Shown: positions 10,207-19,654 of the stretch, piece after piece
Layout of the letters: each line of letters opens with the position of its first letter
Numbering within the stretch: position 1 is the first letter of the stretch
Source of the DNA: an uncultured Bacteroidota bacterium
GTDB taxonomy: Bacteria > Bacteroidota > Bacteroidia > Bacteroidales > P3
NCBI GenBank assembly: GCA_902793295.1
Contig: CADBDA010000003.1
Location: forward strand, 124,001-188,000
Length of the DNA: 64,000 nt
Direction: 5' to 3'
Made by a program: the position numbers and the translations under genes
The notes under the pieces: generated by a model
Told to the model about the DNA's origin: nothing
The model's input: the letters and a program-made list of their open reading frames with translations, nothing else
Databases searched by the model: none

Positions 10207-10977
10207 ATGAAGAAATACATTACAGATTTCACCATCGTCGGGAAGCACGTTTTTAACGAAATGTACTTCTCGCTCACCCTTCAACACCCCGAGACGCTGC
10301 CCGAGATTGCCGCCGGACAATTTGTCGAAGTGGAGATACCCGGCAACAAGCAAGTGATGCTGCGCCGGCCCATCTCGATACACGATGTAGACACTGACAA
10401 CAACACACTTACGCTACTGGTGCAAGTGGTTGGCAAAGGCACACGCACCCTGTCGGCCATGCAAGTAGGGGAACGGCTCAACCTGGTCTACCCCTTAGGA
10501 CACGGATTCAGTTTGGAAGGACGGAATGTGCTTCTGGTAGGCGGCGGAGCTGGCATAGCCCCGTTGCTGCATCTCAGCAAATGCTTTGCCGCCAATGGCA
10601 TACGCCCCACCATACTGCTTGGCGGCCGCACAGCAGCACTCATCCCCGTGCAGAAAGCATTCGAGCCCTACGGCACGATAGGCTTCGCCACCGAGGACGG
10701 TTCGCTGGGCGAGAAAGGCCTGGTGACGCAACACAGCTTGTTCACAAACACTTATGACCATATTTACACCTGCGGACCCACACCGATGATGAAAGCCGTG
10801 GCACGCTATGCTATGCAGCACAATATCGACTGCGAAGTCTCGCTCGAGAACATGATGGCCTGCGGCATCGGCGCCTGCCTCTGCTGCGTGGTCGACAGTG
10901 ACGAAGGTCACAAATGCGTCTGCAAAGAAGGACCCGTATTCAATGCCAAACGTCTTACTAACTGGATAAACAAATAA
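10207..10977 (+). CDS. pyrK: Dihydroorotate dehydrogenase B electron transfer subunit PyrK
   Basis: PyrK passes electrons from the PyrD flavin through its own FAD and a 2Fe-2S cluster to NAD. The 256 residues match the family. FAD binding is indicated by MLRRPISIHDV and the NAD/FAD Rossmann part by VLLVGGGAGIAPLLHLSK. The cluster ligands are the four cysteines near the C-terminus in CGIGACLCCVV and HKCVC. The start is the ATG at 10207. The pyrD gene follows 5 bases after its stop, as expected for a two-subunit class 1B enzyme. Confidence 0.96.
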   Translation: MKKYITDFTIVGKHVFNEMYFSLTLQHPETLPEIAAGQFVEVEIPGNKQVMLRRPISIHDVDTDNNTLTLLVQVVGKGTRTLSAMQVGERLNLVYPLGHGFSLEGRNVLLVGGGAGIAPLLHLSKCFAANGIRPTILLGGRTAALIPVQKAFEPYGTIGFATEDGSLGEKGLVTQHSLFTNTYDHIYTCGPTPMMKAVARYAMQHNIDCEVSLENMMACGIGACLCCVVDSDEGHKCVCKEGPVFNAKRLTNWINK

Positions 10978-10982
10978 CAGAT

Positions 10983-11882
10983 ATGCTTGAAACCAAGATA
11001 CATAACCTTACACTCAAGAACCCCGTGATGACAGCATCCGGCACGTTCGGATACGGCGAGGAGTTCGCCGACTTTATCGACCTCAACCGTCTTGGAGGCA
11101 TTATCGTCAAAGGCACCACCGGCGAGCGCCGCCAGGGCAACCCCTATCCCCGAATGGCCGAGACCCCGTCGGGAATGCTCAACGCCGTAGGACTCCAGAA
11201 TGTCGGCGTCGAGACATTCTGCAACGAAGTTTATCATAGAATCAAGGACTTAGACACCAATATTATCGTCAACGTCAGCGGATCGTCGATAGAGGAATAC
11301 TGTAAGACCGCAGCAATGATCGACGCCCTCGACAACATACCCGCCGTAGAGCTGAACATCAGCTGCCCCAACGTCAAGAAAGGCGGTATGGGATTCGGCA
11401 CCAACCCCGATATGGCTGCGCAGGTGGTCAGCGAAGTACGCAAAATCTATCATAAGACACTGATAGTAAAGCTAACGCCCAATGTAACAAGCGTTGTCGA
11501 CATTGCCAAAGCCGTCGAAGCTGCCGGCGCCGACAGCGTGAGCCTCATCAATACCCTGCTCGGTATGGCCATTGACGTAGAGAAGCAGCGACCCTACCTC
11601 AGCACCATCACCGGCGGCCTCAGCGGTCCAGCCGTCAAACCCGTAGCGGTCAGGATGGTATGGCAAGTGGCACACGCCGTCAGCATTCCCGTCATCGGCT
11701 TGGGCGGCATCGCCTCGGCAGCCGACGCACTCGAATTTCTGATGGCAGGAGCCAAAGCCGTACAGGTAGGTACCGCCAACTTCATCGACCCAACAGTGAC
11801 GATGAAAATCATCGACGGACTTGAAGACTACTGCAAGCGTCATAAAATCAACGATATCAACGATATTATCGGCATTATATGA
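10983..11882 (+). CDS. pyrD: Dihydroorotate dehydrogenase class 1B catalytic subunit
   Basis: This flavoprotein oxidises dihydroorotate to orotate in pyrimidine synthesis. The 299 residues have the expected length. Family segments are NPVMTASGTFGYG near the N-terminus, NAVGLQNVGV, the ELNISCPNVKKGG stretch carrying the class 1 catalytic cysteine region, and the FMN phosphate loop VIGLGGIASAADALEFLMAG. PyrK directly upstream identifies the NAD-dependent 1B type. The stop overlaps the next gene by four bases (ATGA). Confidence 0.97.
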   Translation: MLETKIHNLTLKNPVMTASGTFGYGEEFADFIDLNRLGGIIVKGTTGERRQGNPYPRMAETPSGMLNAVGLQNVGVETFCNEVYHRIKDLDTNIIVNVSGSSIEEYCKTAAMIDALDNIPAVELNISCPNVKKGGMGFGTNPDMAAQVVSEVRKIYHKTLIVKLTPNVTSVVDIAKAVEAAGADSVSLINTLLGMAIDVEKQRPYLSTITGGLSGPAVKPVAVRMVWQVAHAVSIPVIGLGGIASAADALEFLMAGAKAVQVGTANFIDPTVTMKIIDGLEDYCKRHKINDINDIIGII

Positions 11883-12736
11883 CACTTGTCGCCGACAGCG
11901 GAAGCACCAAGACCACCTGGGCCATCGTAGAAACTGGGAACAAAGCAGTTACAGAAGGTCTCAACCCGCATTTCACCAGCGAGGAACAATTTCTGACAGC
12001 CTGCCAACAAGCGCTTGAGCAGCTTACAATACCCAATGCCCTTCAGGCCGTATACTTCTATGGTGCCGGATGCGGACTTGCCGTCCAGAAGAAAAGAGTA
12101 GCCCAATGGCTCACCAAAGCCTTTGGAACCAACGATGTGGCGGTAGAAACCGACATGCTTGCAGCCTGTCGCGCCACCACTGGACAGAAGCCCGCTGTGG
12201 TGGGCATTCTAGGCACCGGCAGCAACGCCTGCCTCTACGACGGAACAGCCATCAAATACCAGCCCACCAGCACCGGCTACATACTCGGCGACTATGGTTC
12301 GGCCAACCACGTGGGGAGGATGCTGCTGGACGGCTACCTGACCCATCGCATGCCAGCAAACGTAAGACGTTTGTTCCACGACAGTTACAAGCTATCGGAC
12401 GCCCAATTGATAGATGCCGTATACCATCGGCCAAACCCCAATCGTTTTTTGGCATCGCTTGCACCCTTTGCCGTAGCGCATCAGGAAGAAGACTACTGCC
12501 ATGGCATCGTTACAGAAGCCCTGCGGCAGTGGTATTTCGAAGTGATCATCCCATTACTGCAAAGCCACGCCCGATTTCCCTTTAAGGAATGGGACGGAGC
12601 AATACATGTGGTAGGAGGTTTTGCGAAGGCAATAGAGACACATCTGACAGAAAAATTCCACGACGGGCCATTGTATTTGGCGTCAGTCGTTTCAGACCCC
12701 ATCGACGGCCTCGTCCAATTCCACAGAAGTTTCTAA
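11879..12736 (+). CDS. BadF/BadG/BcrA/BcrD-type ATPase, N-acetylglucosamine kinase-like
   Basis: The protein belongs to the sugar kinase/Hsp70/actin superfamily. The phosphate-1 loop reads VADSGSTKTTWAIVE near the N-terminus. A second glycine-rich motif GILGTGSNACLYDG lies at about residues 108-121, and an adenosine motif HVVGGFAKAIE is near the C-terminus. At 285 residues it resembles N-acetylglucosamine kinases common in Bacteroidetes, but the substrate is not certain. The ATGA overlap with pyrD implies translational coupling. A link to pyrimidine synthesis is not obvious; recycling of amino sugars would fit the NagZ-type enzyme upstream. Confidence 0.85.
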   Translation: MTLVADSGSTKTTWAIVETGNKAVTEGLNPHFTSEEQFLTACQQALEQLTIPNALQAVYFYGAGCGLAVQKKRVAQWLTKAFGTNDVAVETDMLAACRATTGQKPAVVGILGTGSNACLYDGTAIKYQPTSTGYILGDYGSANHVGRMLLDGYLTHRMPANVRRLFHDSYKLSDAQLIDAVYHRPNPNRFLASLAPFAVAHQEEDYCHGIVTEALRQWYFEVIIPLLQSHARFPFKEWDGAIHVVGGFAKAIETHLTEKFHDGPLYLASVVSDPIDGLVQFHRSF

Positions 12737-12815
12737 AAATTCTTAATTTTATAACGAAAAATACTTTTAACAAATAATCAGCGTTACATTCGCATTAAAT
12801 TTCAAAACAGCAAAA

Positions 12816-13250
12816 ATGGACTTAAGCAAAATCTTAGTAATTTCGGGCAAACCCGACATTTACGAACTCGTATCACAGACCAAGAATGGTGCCATTGTCG
12901 AGTCGCTGGCTGACAAGAAGCGCTGCCCCGTTTTCAAGACCGACAGAATCAGCTCGTTGAACGAGATCAGCATTTTCACCACCGAAGAAGAGAAGCCCCT
13001 GATCGAGGTGTTCCAATCCATTTACAAGAAAGAGGAAGGTAAAAATATCGCCTTTGAAATCAAGAAAGTAGCATCAAAAGAACTCTTCGACTATTTCAAA
13101 GAAATACTACCCAACTATGACAGCGAACGTGTGTATGCATCGGATGTGAAGAAAGTATACCTTTGGTACAACCTGCTGAACAGCGCAGGAAAGATTGACC
13201 TGGAGGAACCCAAGGAAGAGACAGCCGAGACCGAAGCAAAAGAAGCATAG
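12816..13250 (+). CDS. DUF5606 domain protein
   Basis: This is a conserved Bacteroidetes protein of unknown function. The 144 residues start MDLSKILVISGKPDIYELVS, typical of this family. A C-terminal helical part (KELFDYFKEILPNYDSERVY) and an acidic tail EEPKEETAETEAKEA follow. There is no signal peptide, so it is probably cytoplasmic. A clear terminator follows at 13284-13320. Confidence 0.85.
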   Translation: MDLSKILVISGKPDIYELVSQTKNGAIVESLADKKRCPVFKTDRISSLNEISIFTTEEEKPLIEVFQSIYKKEEGKNIAFEIKKVASKELFDYFKEILPNYDSERVYASDVKKVYLWYNLLNSAGKIDLEEPKEETAETEAKEA

Positions 13251-13283
13251 CTTCTGCGCCACACGGAACGCAAGTTCGATAAA

Positions 13284-13320
13284 GAGCGGAATAACAAATA
13301 ATTTTGCTATTCCGCTTTTG
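13284..13320 (+). terminator. Intrinsic terminator after the DUF5606 gene
   Basis: AGCGGAATA (13285-13293) pairs with TATTCCGCT (13308-13316). TTTTGTTTTG follows. The terminator overlaps the -33 part of the downstream promoter. Confidence 0.8.
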
Positions 13321-13333
13321 TTTTGTATTTTTG
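13303..13333 (+). promoter_or_regulatory. Promoter of the PNGase F gene
   Basis: A -33 box TTTG (13303-13306), a 19-base spacer and a -7 box TATTTTTG (13326-13333) match the Bacteroidetes consensus. The gene starts 22 bases further on. The -33 box lies in the loop of the preceding terminator and the spacer includes its 3' arm. Confidence 0.65.
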
Positions 13334-13354
13334 TATTCTTATTTAAAAAATACG

Positions 13355-15124
13355 ATGCGCTATAAGACACTTGTTATCAGCTTATTTTTGTTTTTAGGAT
13401 GGTATTCTACCCTTCATGCCCAAATGAAAATAGAGACCTATACCTACGATTTGCTCGACTACGACAGCGATGACCCGACTGAGCGGATCACCCGCGTAGA
13501 GAGCCACGACGGGCAATTGAAGATATGGACCCCTCTAGACATCAAACGACCCATACCCGGCTACTGCCAGGAGTACATGTATGTCGACAACGGCAAGGAC
13601 AGCATCTACTACCAATACCAATTTGACGGCAACACCATCTATTATCACACCGCCCCACTGCAACGGAGCGACCTAAAGTGGGACACCCAAACAGTTGATT
13701 CCAAGACAACGAGATATATCACCAGCATCAATTCCAACCGCATAGAACTCACCTTCAAGCGGGAGAAGCGACCGAAGAACGTGACCCCCCTACCCTACTA
13801 CGGCAAATTTGATGGAGTGCTGCAAGAGATGAAACGCAACGGACTGGTATTGATGCGACTGAAAGACGTTCAGCCCGGGACCACCAAGCGCAGCCCCTTC
13901 ATTCCCACCGATATGGGTATTCGCAAGAGTGGCCGTGAAATCAGCAACCTGAAGAAAGAAAAGCTGGTAGTGACCACCCACATCTTCGACAACGAGCAAA
14001 TCTGTTGGGGTAAGGAGAAGCCCACGCTGACCGAGATACCCTTTGACACCACGCTCCACTATGCCGGCGGCACCCTGATACTGAAGCGGATGATGCTGCC
14101 CCAGCTGCCAGCCCACTACCAGACCTTCATCGAGTTGCGCCAACGCAGCAACGGCGATGCCTACGACCGCACCGGCTCCGTATTTGTCATTCCCGGCGCA
14201 GGCAACGAACTGGAGCCCACCTTTCTGGACGCCATCATCGGGCATCCCGATTCGCTGCCCATCACCGTCGGACGTGACGGAGAGAAGTACCAAGGCATCG
14301 TTGAAGGTATCAGTCAGATGCAGAAATACCGCATATCCTCATTCGTCTACGAGCCCCCGGTGGAGCTGATGCGATTCTTCACCCCATTCGGCATCGGAAA
14401 ATACAACGACCGCGTGCAGCTGGACGGGCTTGACTGGGAAGAAGAGACCTACTACAAACAAGAAGTCACCGACCTGCAGACCCTGCTACAGAAAGAAGTG
14501 TGGATAGGTGTCTTTATAGGCAACTACGACGGTGGGGGCCACCGCGTGAGTCTGGACCTCAAATCCTATCCCAACGACTACGAATGGGAGGTGGACAACA
14601 GCCAAGCGCCCCGGACGCATGTAGAGTCGTTGGTCAACACCTGCAATGTGCTTGAGATGGCCGGACAGAACTACGGCAAAATTTTCGGCACCGACAGCAT
14701 CAAGGTAACTTTCTTCACCAGCGCGTCGGACAGCGTGCTGACACTACGCTACATCAGCACCGGACATGGCGGCTGGGGCACAGGAGACGAATTCACCCCC
14801 AAAGAGAACGAGCTGTTCATTGACGGCGAACGCCGATATGTGTACACCCCCTGGCGGAGCGACTGCGGCCGATACAGAGAATGGAACCCCGTGTCGGGCA
14901 ATTTCTGGAACGGGCTGTCGAGCAGCGACTACAGCCGAAGCGGCTGGTGTCCCGGCACCGCCACGCAACCCGTCTATTTCGACCTCAGCGGACTCGAACC
15001 CGGCACCCACACCCTCACCATCGCCATTCCGCAAGGCGCCCCCGCCGAAGGCGGATTCAGCCACTGGAACGTCAGCGCGCAACTGATAAGGCAGTCGCGC
15101 ACAACCGTTAACGCAAGACCCTAA
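13355..15124 (+). CDS. Secreted PNGase F-type peptide-N-glycosidase
   Basis: Enzymes of this family release whole N-glycans from glycoproteins by hydrolysing the GlcNAc-asparagine bond. The 589-residue protein starts with a signal peptide (MRYKTLVISLFLFLGWYSTLHA). It has a large N-terminal region of about 320 residues, then the two PNGase F sandwich domains. The second domain is recognisable by GHGGWGTGDEFTPKENE, DCGRYREWNPVSGNFWNGL and SRSGWCPGTATQPVYFDL. D352 in NDR and E479 in GDEF align by eye with D60 and E206 of the Elizabethkingia enzyme, while the place of E118 seems to hold glycine. The extra N-terminal domain resembles the PNGF-II subtype. A frame reaching back to 13304 is ignored because the signal peptide begins at 13355. 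It is followed 19 bases later by an esterase-like lipoprotein. Confidence 0.87.
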   Translation: MRYKTLVISLFLFLGWYSTLHAQMKIETYTYDLLDYDSDDPTERITRVESHDGQLKIWTPLDIKRPIPGYCQEYMYVDNGKDSIYYQYQFDGNTIYYHTAPLQRSDLKWDTQTVDSKTTRYITSINSNRIELTFKREKRPKNVTPLPYYGKFDGVLQEMKRNGLVLMRLKDVQPGTTKRSPFIPTDMGIRKSGREISNLKKEKLVVTTHIFDNEQICWGKEKPTLTEIPFDTTLHYAGGTLILKRMMLPQLPAHYQTFIELRQRSNGDAYDRTGSVFVIPGAGNELEPTFLDAIIGHPDSLPITVGRDGEKYQGIVEGISQMQKYRISSFVYEPPVELMRFFTPFGIGKYNDRVQLDGLDWEEETYYKQEVTDLQTLLQKEVWIGVFIGNYDGGGHRVSLDLKSYPNDYEWEVDNSQAPRTHVESLVNTCNVLEMAGQNYGKIFGTDSIKVTFFTSASDSVLTLRYISTGHGGWGTGDEFTPKENELFIDGERRYVYTPWRSDCGRYREWNPVSGNFWNGLSSSDYSRSGWCPGTATQPVYFDLSGLEPGTHTLTIAIPQGAPAEGGFSHWNVSAQLIRQSRTTVNARP

Positions 15125-15143
15125 ACAACCAATCACCCTATTG

Positions 15144-16727
15144 ATGCGAAACATAAAAAACATAACCCTGCTGCTACTGACGCTGCTGCTACTGTACGGC
15201 TGCAAGCACCCCAAGACCGACACCGAGGGTCCCGCACAGAAGAAAGCCACGCAGGTGCCCGAGCTGCCATTCCTGTTGGAAGGCGACTACACCCCCGACA
15301 TCGGTGTGACCTATAAAGTCATTATAGGCGACGACACCTGTTTTGTGGTCATCGACAGCATGACGTCGGAGCAGATGTACGGACACTACTACCAGCTGCA
15401 AAGCGGCAGCGATTGTGTGGAGCGGAAGGAATTCCGCAAGGACCTGCATTGGAAACAGCAACGACAGGACGCCCTCGTATACATCTATCAAGCCCCCGAA
15501 TACCACCAAGCCGACGATTCGGCCTACCGCTATCCGCGCCATGCCATCAACGTCACACACGATGTCGAATACGGTCAAGCGCTAGGCTACTGGAGCAGCA
15601 TGCCCAACACCGAAGACGAAAGCTACCTGGAGATACTATCCGAAGGACTGAAAAACAGCATACTGAAGACCACCCAGACGTTAACGATGGACATTTACCG
15701 TCCGAGTGACAGCAACGACAGCCAACCCAGGCCCCTGATGATGCTGATGCACGGTGGCGGCTTTTATGTCGGTGACAAACAAGACAGTCTGATCACCGGA
15801 TTGTGCACCCATTTTGCCCGACTAGGCTACGTGACCGTCAGCATCAACTACCGGCTCGGATTTCTGCCCACCAAAGGCGAGATAGCCCGCACCGGCTACA
15901 TGGCCCTGCAGGACGCCCATGCCGCCATGCGCTATCTGGTGGAGCATGCCACCACCTATGGCATTGACACCAGCCTGATCTTTGTAGGCGGCGCCAGTGC
16001 CGGAAGCATCACCGCGCTGAATCTAGCCTTCATGCGCGACAAAGACCGCCCGAAAGCCGTCTACAGCAGTCGTTTGCGCGACATGGGCACCATAGCAAGC
16101 AGCGGCAACAGCAGCGCTGCCACCTTCCACATCAAGGCCGTAGCCAACATGTGGGGCGCCATCACCAACCTGAACATGCTGAAAAACAGCCATACCGACA
16201 TCATCTCGTTTCACGGCGACGCCGACCAGGTGGTGCCCTACGACAACGGCTACCCCTTCAACGACATCAGCGCCAAACTGGGACAGCGCATGTTTGACCG
16301 CATGTACGGTTCCGTGCAAATAGACAAACGCGCCCGCGAGCTTGGCCTCAGGAGTGTCTTCTACCCCTTCTCTTCGCAGGGGCATTCGCTGCACCACTAT
16401 TCGGACGGCAGTTGGAACCAGCAAAACTTCGAATTTATCCGCAACAAGATGACCGAATTCTTCCACGAAGAAATTGTCGGCAAGCAACCCGCCATTGAAG
16501 ACGACCGCAACGACACCCGCCACTATCTGGTGGCCGGAGACCATCTGAGCAACATCAGCTGGAAAGTGGAAGGCGGCTTCATCACAAAGCTGTCGGCCGA
16601 CGGCAGCGAGATATGGGTGGTATGGGACAACCAGTCGAAGAAACATCAGCTCCGCGTCTCGGGGCTCAATGCACGCCACTACGGATTTGAAGCCACCAAA
16701 ACCATCAACACCAACAACAATGACTAG
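15144..16727 (+). CDS. Alpha/beta-hydrolase fold lipoprotein (carboxylesterase/lipase-like)
   Basis: The 527-residue protein starts MRNIKNITLLLLTLLLLYGC, a lipoprotein signal with the lipobox YGC. An N-terminal region of about 190 residues has no clear family. The hydrolase domain then shows the oxyanion motif MLMHGGGFYVGD, the nucleophile elbow GGASAGSI, an acid in FHGDADQVVP and a histidine in SSQGHSLHH. The ATG at 15144 is preferred to the TTG one codon earlier. The substrate is unknown; an acetyl-xylan or sialate O-acetyl esterase role beside a deglycosidase is possible but only inferred from position. Confidence 0.82.
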   Translation: MRNIKNITLLLLTLLLLYGCKHPKTDTEGPAQKKATQVPELPFLLEGDYTPDIGVTYKVIIGDDTCFVVIDSMTSEQMYGHYYQLQSGSDCVERKEFRKDLHWKQQRQDALVYIYQAPEYHQADDSAYRYPRHAINVTHDVEYGQALGYWSSMPNTEDESYLEILSEGLKNSILKTTQTLTMDIYRPSDSNDSQPRPLMMLMHGGGFYVGDKQDSLITGLCTHFARLGYVTVSINYRLGFLPTKGEIARTGYMALQDAHAAMRYLVEHATTYGIDTSLIFVGGASAGSITALNLAFMRDKDRPKAVYSSRLRDMGTIASSGNSSAATFHIKAVANMWGAITNLNMLKNSHTDIISFHGDADQVVPYDNGYPFNDISAKLGQRMFDRMYGSVQIDKRARELGLRSVFYPFSSQGHSLHHYSDGSWNQQNFEFIRNKMTEFFHEEIVGKQPAIEDDRNDTRHYLVAGDHLSNISWKVEGGFITKLSADGSEIWVVWDNQSKKHQLRVSGLNARHYGFEATKTINTNNND

Positions 16728-16947
16728 CCAAAACACACTGGAAGAAGAACTGGCACGCATTGAACGCGCCATAGCCAACTACGAAGAGCTGGACAGCGAC
16801 ATGGAGAATCCAGAATATGTGGCCAGAGGCAACGGATTCTGCGACAGCAAATACAGCGAAGACTTCATAGAAGGGCAGCTGGAGAAGCTCAGAGAGGAAC
16901 GCACCGCCCTGCTGGAGCAGCTGGCCAAGCGGAACCACGAAGGCTGA
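16720..16947 (+). CDS. Small coiled-coil protein of unknown function
   Basis: A 75-residue protein starts MTSQNTLEEELARIERAIAN. The ATG overlaps the end of the preceding gene by eight bases, and the reading frame could extend further up only inside that gene. The N- and C-terminal thirds are predicted helical and heptad-like (LEEELARIERAIANYEEL and IEGQLEKLREERTALLEQLA) around a glycine-containing middle (ARGNGFCDSKYSEDF). I do not recognise a family. Overlap and charge pattern suggest a real, co-translated gene. Confidence 0.6.
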   Translation: MTSQNTLEEELARIERAIANYEELDSDMENPEYVARGNGFCDSKYSEDFIEGQLEKLREERTALLEQLAKRNHEG

Positions 16948-17004
16948 CCCCCACACAGCCCCCCAACAAACAGAAAGAAAAAATTTTAAAATAACAATCA
17001 CCCT

Positions 17005-19065
17005 ATGACCTATACCGAAAAAGACCAACGATTCAAACGTTACACCGTCACCTCGGCCCTGCCCTACGCCAACGGGCCCGTCCATATCGGACATCTGGCA
17101 GGCGTCTATGTACCCGCCGACATCTATGTGCGCTATCTGCGTGCGCAAGGCGAAGAGGTGATGTTCATTGGCGGTAGCGACGAGCACGGAGTGCCCATCA
17201 CCATCAAGGCCCGCAAAGAAGGCTGCACCCCTCAGGACATTGTGGACCGCTATCATAAGATTATCAAAGACTCTTTTGCCGAGCTCGGCATCTCGTTCGA
17301 CATCTACAGCCGCACCAGCAGCAAAGAACATCATGAGACCGCAGCCGCCTACTTCAAGAAACTCTACGAGGAAGGCAAATTTGTAGAGAAAGTATCGCAA
17401 CAATATTACGACGAAGAAGCCGGCCAGTTTCTGGCCGACCGGTACATTACCGGCACCTGCCCCCACTGCGGCAACGAACACGCCTATGGCGACCAATGCG
17501 AAGCCTGCGGCACCTCGCTCAACGCCACCGACCTCATCAATCCGAAAAGCGCGTTGAGCGGCAGCAAGCCCGTTTTGAAGGACACCAAGCACTGGTTCCT
17601 CCCCTTGGATAAAGACGAACCCTGGCTGCGCGAATGGATTCTGGAAGGGCACAAGAACGACTGGAAGACCAATGTCTACGGCCAGTGCAAATCGTGGATT
17701 GATGCCGGGCTGCAGCCCCGCGCTGTCACCCGCGACCTGGATTGGGGCGTGAAAGTGCCCCTGAACGACGCCGACGGGAAGGTACTGTACGTGTGGTTTG
17801 ACGCCCCCATCGGATACATCAGCTTCACCAAGCAGCTGAAAGGAGACGACTGGGAGAAATGGTGGAAAGACCATGACACCAAACTGGTACACTTCATCGG
17901 CAAAGACAACATTGTGTTCCACTGCATCATCTTTCCCTCGATGCTGCATGCCGACGGCAGCTACATACTGCCCGACAATGTGCCCGCCAACGAATTCCTG
18001 AATCTGGAAGGCGACAAGATATCCACCTCGCGCAACTGGGCCGTGTGGCTGCACGAATATCTGAAAGACTTCCCCGGCAAACAAGACGTGCTGCGCTACA
18101 CCCTCTGCAGCAACGCCCCCGAAACCAAAGACAACGACTTCACCTGGAAGGACTTCCAGCTGAAGAACAACAGTGAACTCGTCGCCATCCTCGGCAATTT
18201 TGTCAACCGCACCCTGGTGCTGACCCACAAATTCTTCGGAGGCAAGGTCCCCCCGCGTGCCGCCCTCAGCGACCTGGACCAGCAGACGCTGGCAGAGATT
18301 GCAAGCTATCCGGAGAAGATAGGCCGTTCAATAGAGACCTACCGTTTCCGCGAAGCGCTGAGCGAGATGATGAATCTGGCCCGCTTGGGCAACAAATACC
18401 TCACCGAGACCGAGCCCTGGAAACTGGCCAAGAGCGACATGGAACGCACCGGTACGGTGCTGAATATCGCCCTGCAGATTTGCGCCAATCTGGCAGTGCT
18501 CTGCGCCCCCTTCCTGCCCTTCACCGCCGACAAGATGCACCGCATCATGAATCTGCGCGCCATGGGTTGGCAGGATGCCGGCAACGGCGATCTGCTGATG
18601 GAAGGACACACCATAGACCAACCCGAGCTCCTCTTCGAACAGATTGACGATGCCACCATCCAAGCACAAATCGACAAACTGCTGGAGACCAAAAAGCAGA
18701 ACGAACTCAACGCCTGGCAGCCCAACAGCGTCAAGCCCCAGGTGGCCTTTGACGACTTTGGGAAGGTAGACATCCGCGTCGGAACCGTACTGGAATGCAG
18801 CAAGGTGCCCAAGGCCGACAAGCTGCTACAATTCAAGATAGACGACGGCATGGGCGGACGCACCATCGTCAGCGGTATAGCCAAGTATTATCCCGAGCCC
18901 GAGAAGCTGGTCGGCATGCAGGTATGCTTTATTGCCAACTTCGAGCCCCGCAAACTGAAAGGCGTGGTGAGTGAAGGCATGATACTGAGTGCTGAAGACA
19001 AAGACGGACGCCTGGTCCTTATCAGCCCCAGCCAGCTGGTGACCAGCGGTGTCAACGTCGGATAA
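17005..19065 (+). CDS. metG: Methionyl-tRNA synthetase
   Basis: This class I synthetase charges tRNA-Met. The 686 residues include the long form with a C-terminal tRNA-binding (EMAPII-like) domain. The HIGH motif is HIGH in [13 protein letters not shown], the KMSKS equivalent is KISTS in [11 protein letters not shown], and two zinc-binding knuckles are visible in [18 protein letters not shown]. The C-terminal domain begins near residue 577 ([20 protein letters not shown]). A strong terminator follows. Confidence 0.98.
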   Translation: MTYTEKDQRFKRYTVTSALPYANGPVHIGHLAGVYVPADIYVRYLRAQGEEVMFIGGSDEHGVPITIKARKEGCTPQDIVDRYHKIIKDSFAELGISFDIYSRTSSKEHHETAAAYFKKLYEEGKFVEKVSQQYYDEEAGQFLADRYITGTCPHCGNEHAYGDQCEACGTSLNATDLINPKSALSGSKPVLKDTKHWFLPLDKDEPWLREWILEGHKNDWKTNVYGQCKSWIDAGLQPRAVTRDLDWGVKVPLNDADGKVLYVWFDAPIGYISFTKQLKGDDWEKWWKDHDTKLVHFIGKDNIVFHCIIFPSMLHADGSYILPDNVPANEFLNLEGDKISTSRNWAVWLHEYLKDFPGKQDVLRYTLCSNAPETKDNDFTWKDFQLKNNSELVAILGNFVNRTLVLTHKFFGGKVPPRAALSDLDQQTLAEIASYPEKIGRSIETYRFREALSEMMNLARLGNKYLTETEPWKLAKSDMERTGTVLNIALQICANLAVLCAPFLPFTADKMHRIMNLRAMGWQDAGNGDLLMEGHTIDQPELLFEQIDDATIQAQIDKLLETKKQNELNAWQPNSVKPQVAFDDFGKVDIRVGTVLECSKVPKADKLLQFKIDDGMGGRTIVSGIAKYYPEPEKLVGMQVCFIANFEPRKLKGVVSEGMILSAEDKDGRLVLISPSQLVTSGVNVG

Positions 19066-19083
19066 GCCCGACGGACACAAACG

Positions 19084-19118
19084 AAAAAAGGCATCGCAAC
19101 AGTGCGATGCCTTTTTTT
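19084..19118. terminator. Bidirectional intrinsic terminator between metG and the skp-like gene
   Basis: GGCATCGCA (19090-19098) pairs with TGCGATGCC (19103-19111), with six A before and seven T after. It can serve both convergent genes. The same stem recurs at 48523-48542. Confidence 0.92.
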
Positions 19119-19141
19119 CGTTATTGTTACAACAAGCAGAC

Positions 19142-19654
19142 TTATTTCAAGCCCAGTTTTTTCTTGACCAGAGGCAAGATGTCGTCGCTTTCGGGCTGAT
19201 AGAGCAGTGCGCCGGCGCTGACATCGAAGATGTAGGAATAGCCGTTCTCCTTAGCCACATCGGCGATGGCCTGTTTGGCGCGGTCGATGATTGGTTGGAG
19301 CAGTTCCTTCTCCTTTTCCTGGAGGCGCTGTTCGGCCGACTGGCGGTAGGTGTTGATGCGCGTGTTGAGGTCGGTGATTTCCTGCTCTTTGGTTTTACGG
19401 ATCAGTTCGGTCATCTGCGACTGGCGTTCCTGATAGTCGGTATATTTCTTCTGCAGTTCCTCCTGCATGGCCTTAAGGTCGGCGTCGAGCATTTCCACTT
19501 CAGCCTGAAAGGCAGCCTGAGCGGAGTCCTTGCCCGGCATGATCTGCATGAGGTCGGAGGAGTTGATGTGACCAAATTTCACCTGTTTCTGAGCGAACGA
19601 TGCCGTTCCAAAAGCAAACACGGCAGCGAATAACAATAGAAAACCTTTTTTCAT
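19142..19654 (-). CDS. OmpH/Skp-family periplasmic chaperone, copy 1
   Basis: Skp-type chaperones hold unfolded outer-membrane proteins between the Sec channel and BamA. The 170-residue protein has a signal peptide (MKKGFLLLFAAVFAFGTASFA). The core GHINSSDLMQIMPGKDSAQA is followed by a long helical hairpin (about residues 45-120, rich in Q, E, K, L) and the closing segment YSYIFDVSAGALLYQ. It is downstream of a second OmpH/Skp gene and bamA, 136 bases after the former, so it may have its own promoter. Confidence 0.9.
   Translation of the reverse strand: MKKGFLLLFAAVFAFGTASFAQKQVKFGHINSSDLMQIMPGKDSAQAAFQAEVEMLDADLKAMQEELQKKYTDYQERQSQMTELIRKTKEQEITDLNTRINTYRQSAEQRLQEKEKELLQPIIDRAKQAIADVAKENGYSYIFDVSAGALLYQPESDDILPLVKKKLGLK

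Noticed and set aside
16705-18228. 507-codon minus-strand frame opposite metG
   Set aside because: Antisense shadow of metG with Val/Gly/Phe-rich, domain-free sequence.
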